Under the pieces are notes generated by a model. The model searched no databases, was not told the DNA's origin, and was given only the letters and a program-made list of their open reading frames with translations. Positions 41,783-50,198 of a stretch of DNA of 53,619 nt are shown here, in pieces. The stretch is taken from positions 1-53,619 of the forward strand of contig UQQY01000002.1 in NCBI GenBank assembly GCA_900543295.1. Reading direction: 5' to 3'. Both the position numbers and the translations under genes were made by a program. The first letter of the stretch is position 1, and the number at the start of each line of letters is the position of its first letter. Origin of the DNA: an uncultured Oscillospiraceae bacterium. Its GTDB lineage: Bacteria; Bacillota; Clostridia; Oscillospirales; Ruminococcaceae.

Positions 41783-41831
41783 TCCCATGCGATGAACACA
41801 TCATTTCGGGATTGTGAAATCTTTTTTGGCT

Positions 41832-41870
41832 GCTGACCTTATTAACCTTATCAACTATGGCAGCTGACCT
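41832..41870. repeat. Direct repeat GCTGACCT at the phage module border
   Basis: GCTGACCT occurs at 41832-41839 and 41863-41870, 31 bases apart, upstream of the first phage gene. It could be a regulator site; nothing more can be said. Confidence 0.35.
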
Positions 41871-41885
41871 AAAAAACGATTGGAT

Positions 41886-41917
41886 AGCTCTTGTGGAAAC
41901 CCCACAGGAGCTTTTTT
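41886..41917 (+). terminator. Leader terminator ahead of the first phage gene
   Basis: AGCTCTTGTGG/CCACAGGAGCT (41886-41896, 41902-41912) with loop AAACC and six T. It sits before, not after, a gene (start 41963), so it may be an attenuator or an antitermination point. Confidence 0.65.
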
Positions 41918-41962
41918 CTTCGGTGGTTTCCGCAAATTTGAAAACCAACGGAGGAAACAATC

Positions 41963-42463
41963 ATGCAAAAGAAAGCCAATCGTTACTTTATCCCCATTGA
42001 CGGGATGCCCATCGAAGTCAGCGAAGAAGTCTACCGGGCGTACTACCGCCCAATCTGGAACACTCGCTACCATGCCCAGAAGAACGGCGAGTGCCGCTGC
42101 ACCAAGGCGCAAATCTGGAAGTGCGACGGAGTTTGCCCCGGATGCCCGTTCTACGCTGCCGGAAAGAAAGTGTCTCTTGACACGGCCATAGGCGGCGAGG
42201 ATGACGATCTGACCCTCGGCGACACGCTGGCGGACGATGCGCCGACTGCAGATTCCATTCTAATGGACGAAGAACTGCTCAAAGCACTCTATGACGAACT
42301 CGACCGTCTTGACCCGGAGGGCAAGCGCATCTGCGCGCTGATGATGCACCATTCGGAGCGCGAAGCTGCAGAAATCATGGGTATGGCGCGTTCCACTTTT
42401 AAGCGGCACTGGGCAAAAATCCGTGCGGTGCTCCAGGACAGACTCAAAGGCTATTACATCTAA
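41963..42463 (+). CDS. Phage sigma-70-like HTH regulator with Cys-rich N-terminal segment
   Basis: 166 residues. The N-terminal half has CRCTKAQIWKCDGVCPGCPF, a cluster of six Cys that may bind metal. An acidic linker follows (about 75-95), and the C-terminal 60 residues hold a sigma region 4-like HTH (LDPEGKRICALMMHHSEREA, AEIMGMARSTFKRHWAKI). Proteins of this kind open the replication block of many clostridial prophages and are taken to be transcription regulators. GGAGG stands 8 bases before the ATG. A terminator-like hairpin precedes and another follows it. Confidence 0.75.
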   Translation: MQKKANRYFIPIDGMPIEVSEEVYRAYYRPIWNTRYHAQKNGECRCTKAQIWKCDGVCPGCPFYAAGKKVSLDTAIGGEDDDLTLGDTLADDAPTADSILMDEELLKALYDELDRLDPEGKRICALMMHHSEREAAEIMGMARSTFKRHWAKIRAVLQDRLKGYYI

Positions 42464-42474
42464 TATCTTCCATC

Positions 42475-42518
42475 ATCCCTTCGGCTGCGAAATTGCGGTC
42501 GAAGGGATAAATCTTTTT
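42475..42518 (+). terminator. Terminator after the sigma-like gene
   Basis: ATCCCTTCG/CGAAGGGAT (42475-42483, 42500-42508) with a 16-base loop that can pair further, and a T-run at 42512-42518. Confidence 0.65.
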
Positions 42519-42609
42519 TCGGCAAAATGCGGACCGCTTCGACAGCTTCCCTCCAGTGGGTACTGAGGACAGCAAGACAACTCAGCACCTCGGAAAGGAG
42601 GAACCGCCA

Positions 42610-42819
42610 ATGAACGAGTCCGCAAACACCAAGCCCGTGAGCGATGAGGAACTGATCGGTGTGCTTACGGCAATCAGCGTAGTGTCAAAGCGTCTGGCAA
42701 AAAAGCTGATTCAGCTGAACCAGACAAGTCAATCAGAGGAAGGAGGAAACCACGTTGAGCAAAATGAGCGAAATGGAAGCGACCATCCGAGAATTAAGGG
42801 ATATTGCATCTTCTATTAA
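42610..42819 (+). CDS. Small phage protein (69 aa)
   Basis: 69 residues with no recognised domain. The first 45 residues are a helical stretch (DEELIGVLTAISVVSKRLAK); the rest is hydrophilic and probably unstructured. AAAGGAGG stands 8 bases before the ATG at 42610. The last 65 bases overlap the next gene in another frame, which is unusual for this compact block, so the true product may end earlier or the overlap may be a coupling device. Confidence 0.55.
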   Translation: MNESANTKPVSDEELIGVLTAISVVSKRLAKKLIQLNQTSQSEEGGNHVEQNERNGSDHPRIKGYCIFY

Positions 42820-43063
42820 CGACATCGCCAACTGGCTGACCGATGTGTTCGGCAGCACTGACGACACGGAGGCTGCACCCGCCCCGGCAAAGACATATTC
42901 GCTTGAAGAAGTCAGAGCAATTCTGGCAGAAAAGGCAAGAGATGGCTTCACCGCTCAGATTCGTGACCTTCTTCAGAAGTATGGAGCAACCAAGCTTTCC
43001 GAGGTAGACCCCACCCGGTACGGGGGGCTTGTGGCGGATGCGGAGGTGCTGGGCAATGGGTAA
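42755..43063 (+). CDS. Phage protein of unknown function (102 aa)
   Basis: 102 residues: an N-terminal helix (MSEMEATIRELRDIASSIND), an Ala/Pro linker near residue 42, and a C-terminal domain (LEEVRAILAEKARDGFTAQI, LLQKYGATKLSEVDP) that recurs in clostridial phages without assigned function. The start is TTG at 42755 with AGGAGG 8 bases upstream. It overlaps the preceding gene by 65 bases and the next by 8. Confidence 0.7.
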   Translation: MSKMSEMEATIRELRDIASSINDIANWLTDVFGSTDDTEAAPAPAKTYSLEEVRAILAEKARDGFTAQIRDLLQKYGATKLSEVDPTRYGGLVADAEVLGNG

Positions 43064-44180
43064 TCATGCTCTGCTTTCCGCATCCTCCTCCCACAGGTGG
43101 CTCAATTGCCCGCCTTCGGCAAGGCTCTGCGAAAGCTACGACGATAGGGGCAGCGATTTTGCCGCCGAGGGCACCGATGCCCACGCACTCTGCGAGTATA
43201 AGCTGCGAAAAGCACTCGGTATGGCGGCAGCGGACCCGACCGAAAGCCTAACCTGGTACAGCACCGAAATGGAGGACTGCGCCAACGGCTATGTCGCTTT
43301 TGTAATGGAACTCGTCGCAGAAGCCAAGAAGGTCTGCACCGACCCTGTCGTGCTGATTGAGCAGCGGCTCGACTACTCCAGATATGCAAAAGAAGGCTTC
43401 GGCACCGGTGACTGCGTCATCATCTCAGACGGGACGCTACACATTGTGGATTACAAGCATGGGCGTGGAGTCTTGGTGGAAGCCGACGATAATCCGCAGA
43501 TGAAGCTGTACGCTCTCGGTGCTCTGGAGCTGTTCGACTGCATCTACGACATCGACACCGTCAGTATGACCATCTATCAGCCCAGGCGCTCCAATGTCAG
43601 CACCTTTACCATTCCAAAGCAGGAGCTTTGCGAATGGGCGGACAAGGTTTTGACGCCGACCGCAGAGCTGGCCTTCCAAGGCAGCGGTGAATATCACTGC
43701 GGCGAATGGTGCCAGTTCTGCAAGGCAAAAGCGGATTGCCGCGAGAGAGCCAAAGCCAACATGGAACTTGCCCGATATGAGTTTCGGCAGCCGCCTCTGC
43801 TCACAGATGAGGAGGTCGAAGATATCCTCGGTCAAATCGACGGGCTGACCACCTGGGCGGCCGATATCAAGGACTATGCGCTGCAGGCGGCCATCAGCGG
43901 AAAACAGTGGCCCGGCTACAAGCTGGTCGAGGGACGCTCCAACCGAAAGTACACAGACGAACACGCCGTCATCTCCGCCGTGACCGCCGCAGGGTTCGAC
44001 CCTTACGAACACAAAGTTCTCGGCATTACCGCTATGACCGCGATGCTCGGAAAGAAGCAATTCAATGCTATTCTTGGCGATTTGATTACCAAGCCGCAAG
44101 GCAAACCCACGCTTGTGCCGGAAAGCGATAAAAGACCGGCAATGACAACCATTATCGATGATTTTAAGGAGGACAACTGA
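43056..44180 (+). CDS. DUF2800 phage nuclease (PD-(D/E)XK, RecB/Cas4-like)
   Basis: 374 residues. DUF2800 proteins belong to the PD-(D/E)XK superfamily. The nuclease core is visible as GTGDCVIISDGTLHIVDYKH (catalytic Asp in GTGDC, Asp and Lys in VDYK), and a C-terminal cysteine group (CGEWCQFCKAKADC) may hold an iron-sulphur cluster or zinc as in Cas4 and AddB. The likely role is end-processing in phage recombination together with the ssDNA-binding protein encoded next. GGAGG stands 9 bases before the ATG at 43056. The gene ends 1 base before the next ATG. Confidence 0.82.
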   Translation: MGNHALLSASSSHRWLNCPPSARLCESYDDRGSDFAAEGTDAHALCEYKLRKALGMAAADPTESLTWYSTEMEDCANGYVAFVMELVAEAKKVCTDPVVLIEQRLDYSRYAKEGFGTGDCVIISDGTLHIVDYKHGRGVLVEADDNPQMKLYALGALELFDCIYDIDTVSMTIYQPRRSNVSTFTIPKQELCEWADKVLTPTAELAFQGSGEYHCGEWCQFCKAKADCRERAKANMELARYEFRQPPLLTDEEVEDILGQIDGLTTWAADIKDYALQAAISGKQWPGYKLVEGRSNRKYTDEHAVISAVTAAGFDPYEHKVLGITAMTAMLGKKQFNAILGDLITKPQGKPTLVPESDKRPAMTTIIDDFKEDN

Positions 44181-44181
44181 T

Positions 44182-44757
44182 ATGTCGAATTCTACCACTA
44201 AGCTCGTAAACCCCATGAAGGTCATTACCGGCAAAGATACCCGCTGGTCCTACGCCAACGTCTGGGAAGCAAAATCCATCAACGGCGGCACGCCGAAGTT
44301 CAGCGTCAGCCTCATCATTCCGAAGTCTGACACCGTGACCGTCCAGAAGATCAAGGCAGCTATCCAGGCAGCCTATGAAGAAGGTCAGGCGAAGCTCAAG
44401 GGCAACGGTCGCTCCGTTCCGCCTTTGACTGCCATTAAAACGCCCCTCCGCGACGGGGACACCGAGCGCCCGGATGATCCCGCTTATGCCAACAGCTATT
44501 TTATCAACGCCAACTCCGCCACCGCTCCCGGTATCGTGGACGCCGACTGCAACCCGATCTTGACCCGCTCCGAGGTTTACTCCGGCGTGTACGGTCGTGC
44601 CAGCATCAACTTCTACTCCTTCAACAGCAATGGCAACAAGGGTGTCGCCTGCGGGCTGAACAACCTTCAGAAGATCCGTGACGGTGAGCCTCTCGGCGGC
44701 AAGTCCAGCGCAGCATCCGATTTCGCCACTGATGTGGACGAAGATTTCCTGTCTTGA
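44182..44757 (+). CDS. DUF2815 single-stranded DNA-binding protein
   Basis: 191 residues, matching the DUF2815 (Enc34-type phage ssDNA-binding) family: TRWSYANVWEAKSINGGTPK, FSVSLIIPKSD, an Ala-rich helix, and YFINANSA to VYSGVYGRASINFY. The acidic C-terminus (DFATDVDEDFLS) is typical of ssDNA-binding proteins that recruit partners. It should coat phage replication intermediates. AAGGAGG stands 9 bases before the ATG at 44182. It lies between the DUF2800 nuclease and the polymerase. Confidence 0.85.
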   Translation: MSNSTTKLVNPMKVITGKDTRWSYANVWEAKSINGGTPKFSVSLIIPKSDTVTVQKIKAAIQAAYEEGQAKLKGNGRSVPPLTAIKTPLRDGDTERPDDPAYANSYFINANSATAPGIVDADCNPILTRSEVYSGVYGRASINFYSFNSNGNKGVACGLNNLQKIRDGEPLGGKSSAASDFATDVDEDFLS

Positions 44758-44770
44758 GGAGGTGCGCAGC

Positions 44771-44989
44771 ATGAGTATTACCACGATTCTCTGCATTCTG
44801 CTTCTGTCCCTGTATCTGCTCCTGGCAGTGTTTTGGATCGTCAGATCCATCATAGACGCCGTCGATGACCGTAAGCGCGATAAGCACAATGCGGAATGGG
44901 AGGAAGAACGTTGGCAGCTTGAGAAGGAACACGCCCTTCGTGAGGTGAAGTATCACGAAGCTCGTATGAAAGAACTCAACAAAGAGTAA
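44771..44989 (+). CDS. Small phage membrane protein with coiled tail (72 aa)
   Basis: 72 residues. One N-terminal membrane helix (about 4-28, rich in Leu) and a highly charged helical tail (KRDKHNAEWEEERWQLEKEH). No family is recognised. GAGGAGG stands 8 bases before the ATG at 44771, 13 bases after the DUF2815 stop. A membrane-tethering or superinfection role is possible but unproven. Confidence 0.6.
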   Translation: MSITTILCILLLSLYLLLAVFWIVRSIIDAVDDRKRDKHNAEWEEERWQLEKEHALREVKYHEARMKELNKE

Positions 44990-44997
44990 TCTCCGAT

Positions 44998-45035
44998 CCC
45001 GTGGGCGGTGGGAATGTTCCTGCCGCCCATTCGGG
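44998..45035 (+). other. GC-rich hairpin ahead of the phage polymerase gene
   Basis: CCCG...GGGCGG(t)GGA/TCC(tg)CCGCCC...CGGG folds into an extended stem (44998-45035) without a T-tract, 21 bases before the polymerase ATG. A role in translation control or RNA processing is inferred. Confidence 0.45.
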
Positions 45036-45056
45036 CTATGGAAAGGATTCGTGTAT

Positions 45057-47039
45057 ATGAAAACACTCAGTATCGATATTGAAACATACAGCAGCGTTGA
45101 CCTTGCCAAGTGTGGCGTCTACAAATACACCGAAGCGTCGGATTTTGACATCCTTCTCTTCGGATATTCCGTTGACGGCGGTCCCGTGCAGGTGGTCGAT
45201 CTTGCCTGCGGTGAGACGATCCCATCAGAGATCATCGCCGCCCTGACGGATACCTCTGTCACAAAGTGGGCATTTAATGCGCAGTTCGAGCGGATATGCC
45301 TCTCACGCTGGCTTCGGAAAAACGGCAACTTTGATAATACCGGCTACAGCATCCCGGAGGATACCGTGGGAAATTATCTCGACCCTGCCTCCTGGAAATG
45401 CACCATGATCTGGTCTGCATATATGGGGCTTCCGCTTTCACTGGAGGGCGTCGGTGCCGTTCTGGGGCTTGGGAAGCAAAAGCTGACCGAAGGCAAAGAA
45501 CTCATCAAGTATTTCTGTCAGCCCTGTGCGCCGACGAAGGCCAACGGCGGTCGGACCCGCAATCTGCCGGAAAACGCGCTGGACAAATGGTCTGCCTTCA
45601 AGCGATATAACGTCCGTGATGTTGAGGTCGAAATGTCCATCCAGGAAAAACTCGCCAAGTTCCCTGTGCCGAAAGCTGTGTGGAACCAGTATCACCTTGA
45701 CCAGGAAATCAACGACAGAGGTGTTGCACTGGATATGGAGCTGGTGCATCAGGCAATTGCCATGGACACCCGTTCCCGCAAAGAGCTAACCGATGCCATG
45801 AAGAAGCTGACCGCTTTGGATAACCCCAACTCGGTACAGCAGATGAAGCAGTGGCTTTCGGATAATGGCTTGGCGGTCGCTTCACTCGGCAAGAAGGAAG
45901 TTGCGGAAATGCTCAAAACTGCACCGAAAGAGCTGCAAAAGGTTCTCCTTCTCCGGCAGCAGCTTGCGAAATCCTCCGTCCGTAAATACCAGGCGATGGA
46001 GAAAGCCGTATGCGCAGACGGCCGTGCCCGTGGAATGTTTCAGTTCTACGGAGCCAACAGGACCGGTCGCTGGGCAGGACGCATTATTCAAATGCAAAAT
46101 CTGCCGCAGAACCATCTTCCTGATCTGGCCGAGGCTCGCAGTCTTGTCCGCTCCGGCGACTTTGACGCCGTACAGCTATTGTACGAAGATGTGCCGGATA
46201 CATTGTCGCAGCTGATCCGCACCGCATTTGTGCCGAAAAGCGGCTGCAAGTTTATCGTTGCAGACTTTTCCGCCATTGAAGCCAGAGTGCTGGCATGGTT
46301 TGCGGGAGAAAACTGGCGTCAGGAGGTTTTTGAAAAAGGCGGCGACATCTACTGTGCGTCTGCGTCACAGATGTTCAAAGTTTCGGTGGAAAAGCACGGC
46401 GTAAACGGACACCTGCGGCAAAAAGGCAAAATCGCTGAACTCGCCCTTGGCTACGGCGGCTCTGTCGGCGCACTCAAAGCAATGGGTGCCCTGGAGATGG
46501 GTCTGTCCGAAGATGAACTGCAGCCGCTGGTCACTGCGTGGCGAAATTCGAACCAGAATATCGTGAAATTCTGGTGGGACATCGACCGCGCCGCTATGAA
46601 TGCCGTAAAGCAGCATCTGGATGGTGAGGTCTGTGGCATCGAGTTCGCCTATCGGAGCGGGATGCTTTTTATCACGCTTCCGTCCGGCAGGAGACTTTCC
46701 TATGTGAAGCCTAAACTCGGCACTAACCAATTCGGCGGCGAATGCATCACCTACGAGGGCATCGGCGGCACGAAGAAATGGGAGTGGCTGGAGACCTACG
46801 GTCCGAAGCTGGTTGAAAATATCGTCCAAGCCACCTCCCGCGATATCCTCTGCTATGCCATGCAGACACTGTCCCACTGCTTTATCACCATGCACATTCA
46901 CGACGAACTGGTGATAGAAGCCGCACCGGAGGTTGACCTTAACGCCGTCTGCGAACAAATGGGACGCACCCCGCCGTGGGCTGCCGGGCTGAAACTCCGC
47001 GCTGACGGATATGAAACCATGTTCTACAAAAAGGACTAA
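45057..47039 (+). CDS. Phage family A DNA polymerase
   Basis: 660 residues. The N-terminal 3'-5' exonuclease domain has DIET (D7, E9) and a YNVRDVEVE motif near residue 190. The polymerase domain has motif A ADFSAIEAR (D403), motif B RQKGKIAELALGYG (R454, K458) and motif C HIHDE (D616). There is no 5' nuclease domain. It should replicate the phage genome. The ATG at 45057 is chosen because AAGGA stands 9 bases before it; a GTG at 45051 is too close to that site. Motif A has SAIE in place of the common SQIE, as in other phage PolA proteins. Confidence 0.93.
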   Translation: MKTLSIDIETYSSVDLAKCGVYKYTEASDFDILLFGYSVDGGPVQVVDLACGETIPSEIIAALTDTSVTKWAFNAQFERICLSRWLRKNGNFDNTGYSIPEDTVGNYLDPASWKCTMIWSAYMGLPLSLEGVGAVLGLGKQKLTEGKELIKYFCQPCAPTKANGGRTRNLPENALDKWSAFKRYNVRDVEVEMSIQEKLAKFPVPKAVWNQYHLDQEINDRGVALDMELVHQAIAMDTRSRKELTDAMKKLTALDNPNSVQQMKQWLSDNGLAVASLGKKEVAEMLKTAPKELQKVLLLRQQLAKSSVRKYQAMEKAVCADGRARGMFQFYGANRTGRWAGRIIQMQNLPQNHLPDLAEARSLVRSGDFDAVQLLYEDVPDTLSQLIRTAFVPKSGCKFIVADFSAIEARVLAWFAGENWRQEVFEKGGDIYCASASQMFKVSVEKHGVNGHLRQKGKIAELALGYGGSVGALKAMGALEMGLSEDELQPLVTAWRNSNQNIVKFWWDIDRAAMNAVKQHLDGEVCGIEFAYRSGMLFITLPSGRRLSYVKPKLGTNQFGGECITYEGIGGTKKWEWLETYGPKLVENIVQATSRDILCYAMQTLSHCFITMHIHDELVIEAAPEVDLNAVCEQMGRTPPWAAGLKLRADGYETMFYKKD

Positions 47040-47047
47040 AACCGGAC

Positions 47048-47078
47048 CACTGCCCACGGAACGCTCCAGTGGGTAGTG
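47048..47078 (+). other. Hairpin ahead of the DUF4406 gene
   Basis: CACTgCCCAC/GTGGGtAGTG forms a 10-bp stem with an 11-base loop (47048-47057, 47069-47078). Its right arm belongs to a word, CTCCAGTGGGTA-TGA, that also occurs at 42551-42566. Confidence 0.45.
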
Positions 47079-47104
47079 AAAACTATAGATTGGAGGAGCC
47101 TGTC

Positions 47105-47527
47105 ATGGCTGATTTTAGAAACGCAGAAGGCTATGCCGACCCTACGGCTTACGGTGCTTTCTGTGCCATTGAAAAAGAAGAAAAGGCACTCCGTGCATTC
47201 AGACCCATCGTGTATATCTGCAGTCCGTATGCCGGAGATGTCGAAAACAACACCGCCGCCGCAAGACGCTACAGCCGCTTTGCGGTGGAAGCCGGATACA
47301 TTCCCATTGCACCGCATCTGCTCTTTCCGCAGTTCCTTGACGACAACAAGACAAAGGAACGTGAGCTTGGGCTGTTCTTCGGCAACGCAATTCTCAGTAA
47401 ATGTGCGGAAATGTGGGTTTTCGGTGAACACATCTCCGAAGGTATGGAGGCAGAAATCAAAAGAGCCACATGGAAGGGCTATCGGATTCGATATTTCAGC
47501 GAGACCTGCAAGGAGGTATCACGATGA
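47105..47527 (+). CDS. DUF4406 nucleoside 2-deoxyribosyltransferase-like protein
   Basis: 140 residues. The core motif IVYICSPYAGDVENN followed by ARRYSRFAVEAGYIPIAPHL and FGEHISEGMEAEIKRA is that of DUF4406, related to nucleoside 2-deoxyribosyltransferases. It may exchange or hydrolyse nucleobases of deoxynucleotides during phage growth; activity is inferred. GGAGG stands 8 bases before the ATG at 47105, and a frame opening at 47069 only adds leader. Its stop overlaps the primase ATG. Confidence 0.78.
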   Translation: MADFRNAEGYADPTAYGAFCAIEKEEKALRAFRPIVYICSPYAGDVENNTAAARRYSRFAVEAGYIPIAPHLLFPQFLDDNKTKERELGLFFGNAILSKCAEMWVFGEHISEGMEAEIKRATWKGYRIRYFSETCKEVSR

Positions 47528-49782
47528 AATTTACACTGTACCGCGCCGACCGCTTGGGAATGCCGGAGAATTGCATCTACCCGCATAAGGTCGAGGTGTC
47601 CGATAAAAACACGCTGCTGCAGGCTGTGTCTTATGACTATGTCTGTGCCGAATACAGAGGCAACTACCGCAACAACGACAATTTCCTCGGAGCGGATTGT
47701 CTCCCGGTCGACTGCGACAACGACCACAGCGACGATCCGGAGGACTGGGTCTATCCCTCCGATGTTGCCGCCGCATTTCCCGGTGTGGCCTTTGCGGTTC
47801 ACTACAGCCGCAACCATATGAAGGTGAAAAACGGCAAGGAAGCGCGACCTAAATTCCATGTGCTGTTTCCCATTGGCCGACTGACGGATGCGGCGCAGTA
47901 CAGCGATTTGAAAAAGCTGGTCAACACCCTCTTTCCGTATTTTGACACCAAAGCACTTGATGCCGCCAGATTCTTCTTCGGCACGAAAGCTCCGCAGGTC
48001 GACATCTTTGACGGACCGATGACGCTGACGACATTTCTGGCCGATGATGATTTCGACGCAAATATGGACTCCGGCAGCTACGGCAGCATCATTATTCCCG
48101 AAGGAAGCCGTAACGCCACCATGTCGCACTATGCTGGGCGCATTCTGAAACGCTTCGGAAATACCGAGGAAGCGCACAATCATTTCACGGAGGTCGCCGC
48201 CTGCTGTCAGCCGCCCTTGGAGCAGGCGGAACTGGACAGCATCTGGCGCAGCGCACAACGATTTTACGGAAAGATTTCCGCGCAGGACAGCTACATTCCG
48301 CCGGAGCAGTACAACCAGGAGCTTAAGTTGAAGCCGACCGACTATTCCGATGTGGGACAGGCCACCGTGCTTTCCAGGGAATACGAGGCAAAGCTCCGCT
48401 ATACGCCATCTACCGATTTTCTCGTGTACAACGGCGGCTTCTGGGAAGAGTCAAAGCCCAAGGCACAGGCCGTAGCGCAGGAGCTGACGACCCGCCAGCT
48501 TGAGGAGGCAGAGACCGAAATCAGAAAAACCACCGCTGAGATGATGAAAAACGGTGCTTGGGAACTGCTGGCATCGATGGGTCCCAAGAAAGCAACCGCG
48601 GCTTTTAATTCGGAACAGGCGCGGTCTTTTCAGAAATACGAGAATGCCACGACCTACCGCAACTACGCCATCAAGCGCCGTGACTCCAAATACATCTCCG
48701 CTGCATTAAAAGAGTCGCACCCCATGCTGGAGATCGACCAGCGGCAGTTGGATTCGGATGAGTTTCTGCTGAATACCCCGACCTCTACTTATGACCTCCG
48801 TCTGGGGCTTGTATCCGCACGGGAACATACAGCGACGGATTTCATCACCAAGCAAACCACCGTTGACCCGGCCGATGAAGGCATGGATATCTGGCAGGAC
48901 GCCTTGGAAACACTCTTCTGCGGCGATGCGGATCTGATTCGCTATGTGCAGGAGATTGCAGGCTTGTCCGCCATCGGAAAAGTGTGTGTCGAAGCCTTGA
49001 TTATTGCTTACGGCGAAGGTCGAAACGGTAAATCCACCTTCTGGAACACACTCTCCCGTGTGCTTGGCACCTACAGCGGAAATATGTCCGCTGATACGCT
49101 GACCGTGGGTTGCAAGCGAAATGTGAAGCCGGAACTGGCTGAAGCCAAGGGCAAGCGGCTGATTATCGCAGCAGAACTGGAGGAAGGTATGCGGCTGAGC
49201 ACTTCCAACGTGAAGCAGCTGTGCTCTACGGACGAAATCTACGCCGAAAAGAAGTACAAAGACCCCTTCAGCTACGTGCCAAGCCACACGCTGGTGCTCT
49301 ATACCAACCATCTGCCGAAGGTCGGCGCAATCGACGCCGGTACCTGGCGGCGGCTGATCGTGATCCCTTTCAATGCCAGGATTGAAGGGAAATCTGACGT
49401 CAAGAATTATGCCGATTTCCTGTTCGATAAGGCCGGCGGCGCAATCCTGAAATGGATCATGGTCGGTGCAAAGCGTGTGATCGACAACGACTATCATATC
49501 GTCAAGCCTGCCGTGGTGGAGGAAGCCATCAAAAAATACAAGGACAACAACGACTGGCTCTCGCAGTTTCTGGACGAATGCTGCGAGGTTGGCGACGCTT
49601 TCTCCGCGAAATCCGGCGATGTCTACAACGCATACCGCAGTTATTGTGCGCAGGTGGGTGACTATGTTCGCAGTACGACAGATTTCTACACTGCGCTGGA
49701 ATGCGCCGGTTTTGAAAGGAAACGAAGCAAATCCGCACGGATGCTTTTCGGCCTGCAGCTTAAGTCGGATTTCCTGAATTGA
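47524..49782 (+). CDS. Phage primase-helicase, D5/P4 type
   Basis: 752 residues. The N-terminal part (about 1-200) resembles an archaeo-eukaryotic primase fold (PVDCDNDHSDDPEDWVYPSD, KFHVLFPIGRL, AARFFFGTK). A D5_N-like middle follows, then an SF3 helicase with Walker A GEGRNGKST (K503), Walker B (IIAAELEEG) and LYTNHLPK, and a C-terminal DNA-binding region. It should unwind and prime the phage origin. The ATG at 47524 overlaps the previous stop (ATGA), with AAGGAGG 7 bases upstream. The inverted repeat directly downstream (49789-49886) may be the origin it acts on. Confidence 0.88.
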   Translation: MKFTLYRADRLGMPENCIYPHKVEVSDKNTLLQAVSYDYVCAEYRGNYRNNDNFLGADCLPVDCDNDHSDDPEDWVYPSDVAAAFPGVAFAVHYSRNHMKVKNGKEARPKFHVLFPIGRLTDAAQYSDLKKLVNTLFPYFDTKALDAARFFFGTKAPQVDIFDGPMTLTTFLADDDFDANMDSGSYGSIIIPEGSRNATMSHYAGRILKRFGNTEEAHNHFTEVAACCQPPLEQAELDSIWRSAQRFYGKISAQDSYIPPEQYNQELKLKPTDYSDVGQATVLSREYEAKLRYTPSTDFLVYNGGFWEESKPKAQAVAQELTTRQLEEAETEIRKTTAEMMKNGAWELLASMGPKKATAAFNSEQARSFQKYENATTYRNYAIKRRDSKYISAALKESHPMLEIDQRQLDSDEFLLNTPTSTYDLRLGLVSAREHTATDFITKQTTVDPADEGMDIWQDALETLFCGDADLIRYVQEIAGLSAIGKVCVEALIIAYGEGRNGKSTFWNTLSRVLGTYSGNMSADTLTVGCKRNVKPELAEAKGKRLIIAAELEEGMRLSTSNVKQLCSTDEIYAEKKYKDPFSYVPSHTLVLYTNHLPKVGAIDAGTWRRLIVIPFNARIEGKSDVKNYADFLFDKAGGAILKWIMVGAKRVIDNDYHIVKPAVVEEAIKKYKDNNDWLSQFLDECCEVGDAFSAKSGDVYNAYRSYCAQVGDYVRSTTDFYTALECAGFERKRSKSARMLFGLQLKSDFLN

Positions 49783-49788
49783 GCATAG

Positions 49789-49886
49789 GGTGACGGTCGA
49801 TGACACTCTCTACAGGAACTTCTCCTATAGCCTTAAAAAACAAGTCCTAAGAGAAGTTACTGAAATAACTGTCATCGACTGTCACC
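49789..49886. repeat. Long inverted repeat between primase and VRR-NUC, candidate replication origin
   Basis: Outer arms of 17 bases at 49789-49805 and 49870-49886 are complementary at 16 of 17 positions (GTCGATGACA core). Inner arms AACTTCTC (49818-49825) and GAGAAGTT (49851-49858) pair within them, and the centre is A-rich. No T-run follows, so it is not a terminator. The position next to the SF3 primase-helicase suggests an origin. Confidence 0.5.
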
Positions 49887-49916
49887 ACCCACCTAATTCC
49901 TGATGGAGGATCACTT

Positions 49917-50198
49917 ATGAGAGAGAAAACGATAGAACAGAAATTGATAAAAGCCGTAAAAAACGCTGGCGGCATCGCACCGAAACTGGTCAGCCCCGGC
50001 TTTGACGGAATGCCAGACCGTATGGTGCTGATGCCGGAAGGCAAATTCGGCTTTGTGGAGGTCAAGGCGCCGGGAAAGAAACCGCGACCGCTGCAGGCTG
50101 CCAGACACGGACTGCTGCGGCGGCTGGGCTTCAAGGTGTATGTCCTTGATGACCCGGAGCAGATTGGAGGGATAGTGGATGAAATACGAACCGCATGA
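49917..50198 (+). CDS. VRR-NUC domain nuclease
   Basis: 93 residues, a stand-alone VRR-NUC domain: PKLVSPGFDGMPDRMVL and KFGFVEVKAPGKKPRPLQ carry the PD-(D/E)xK catalytic Asp, Glu and Lys. Phage VRR-NUC proteins are compact nucleases, proposed to act as junction resolvases, and stand as here between primase and SNF2 helicase genes. TGGAGGATCACTT precedes the ATG. The end overlaps the helicase gene by 20 bases. Confidence 0.88.
   Translation: MREKTIEQKLIKAVKNAGGIAPKLVSPGFDGMPDRMVLMPEGKFGFVEVKAPGKKPRPLQAARHGLLRRLGFKVYVLDDPEQIGGIVDEIRTA

Noticed and set aside
26640..41962. Attachment-site duplication flanking the defence island
   Set aside because: Comparing the two borders by eye gave no shared direct repeat of useful length.
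48706..49806. 366-codon open frame on the minus strand
   Set aside because: Antisense to the primase-helicase, which has clear SF3 motifs and a strong ribosome site.
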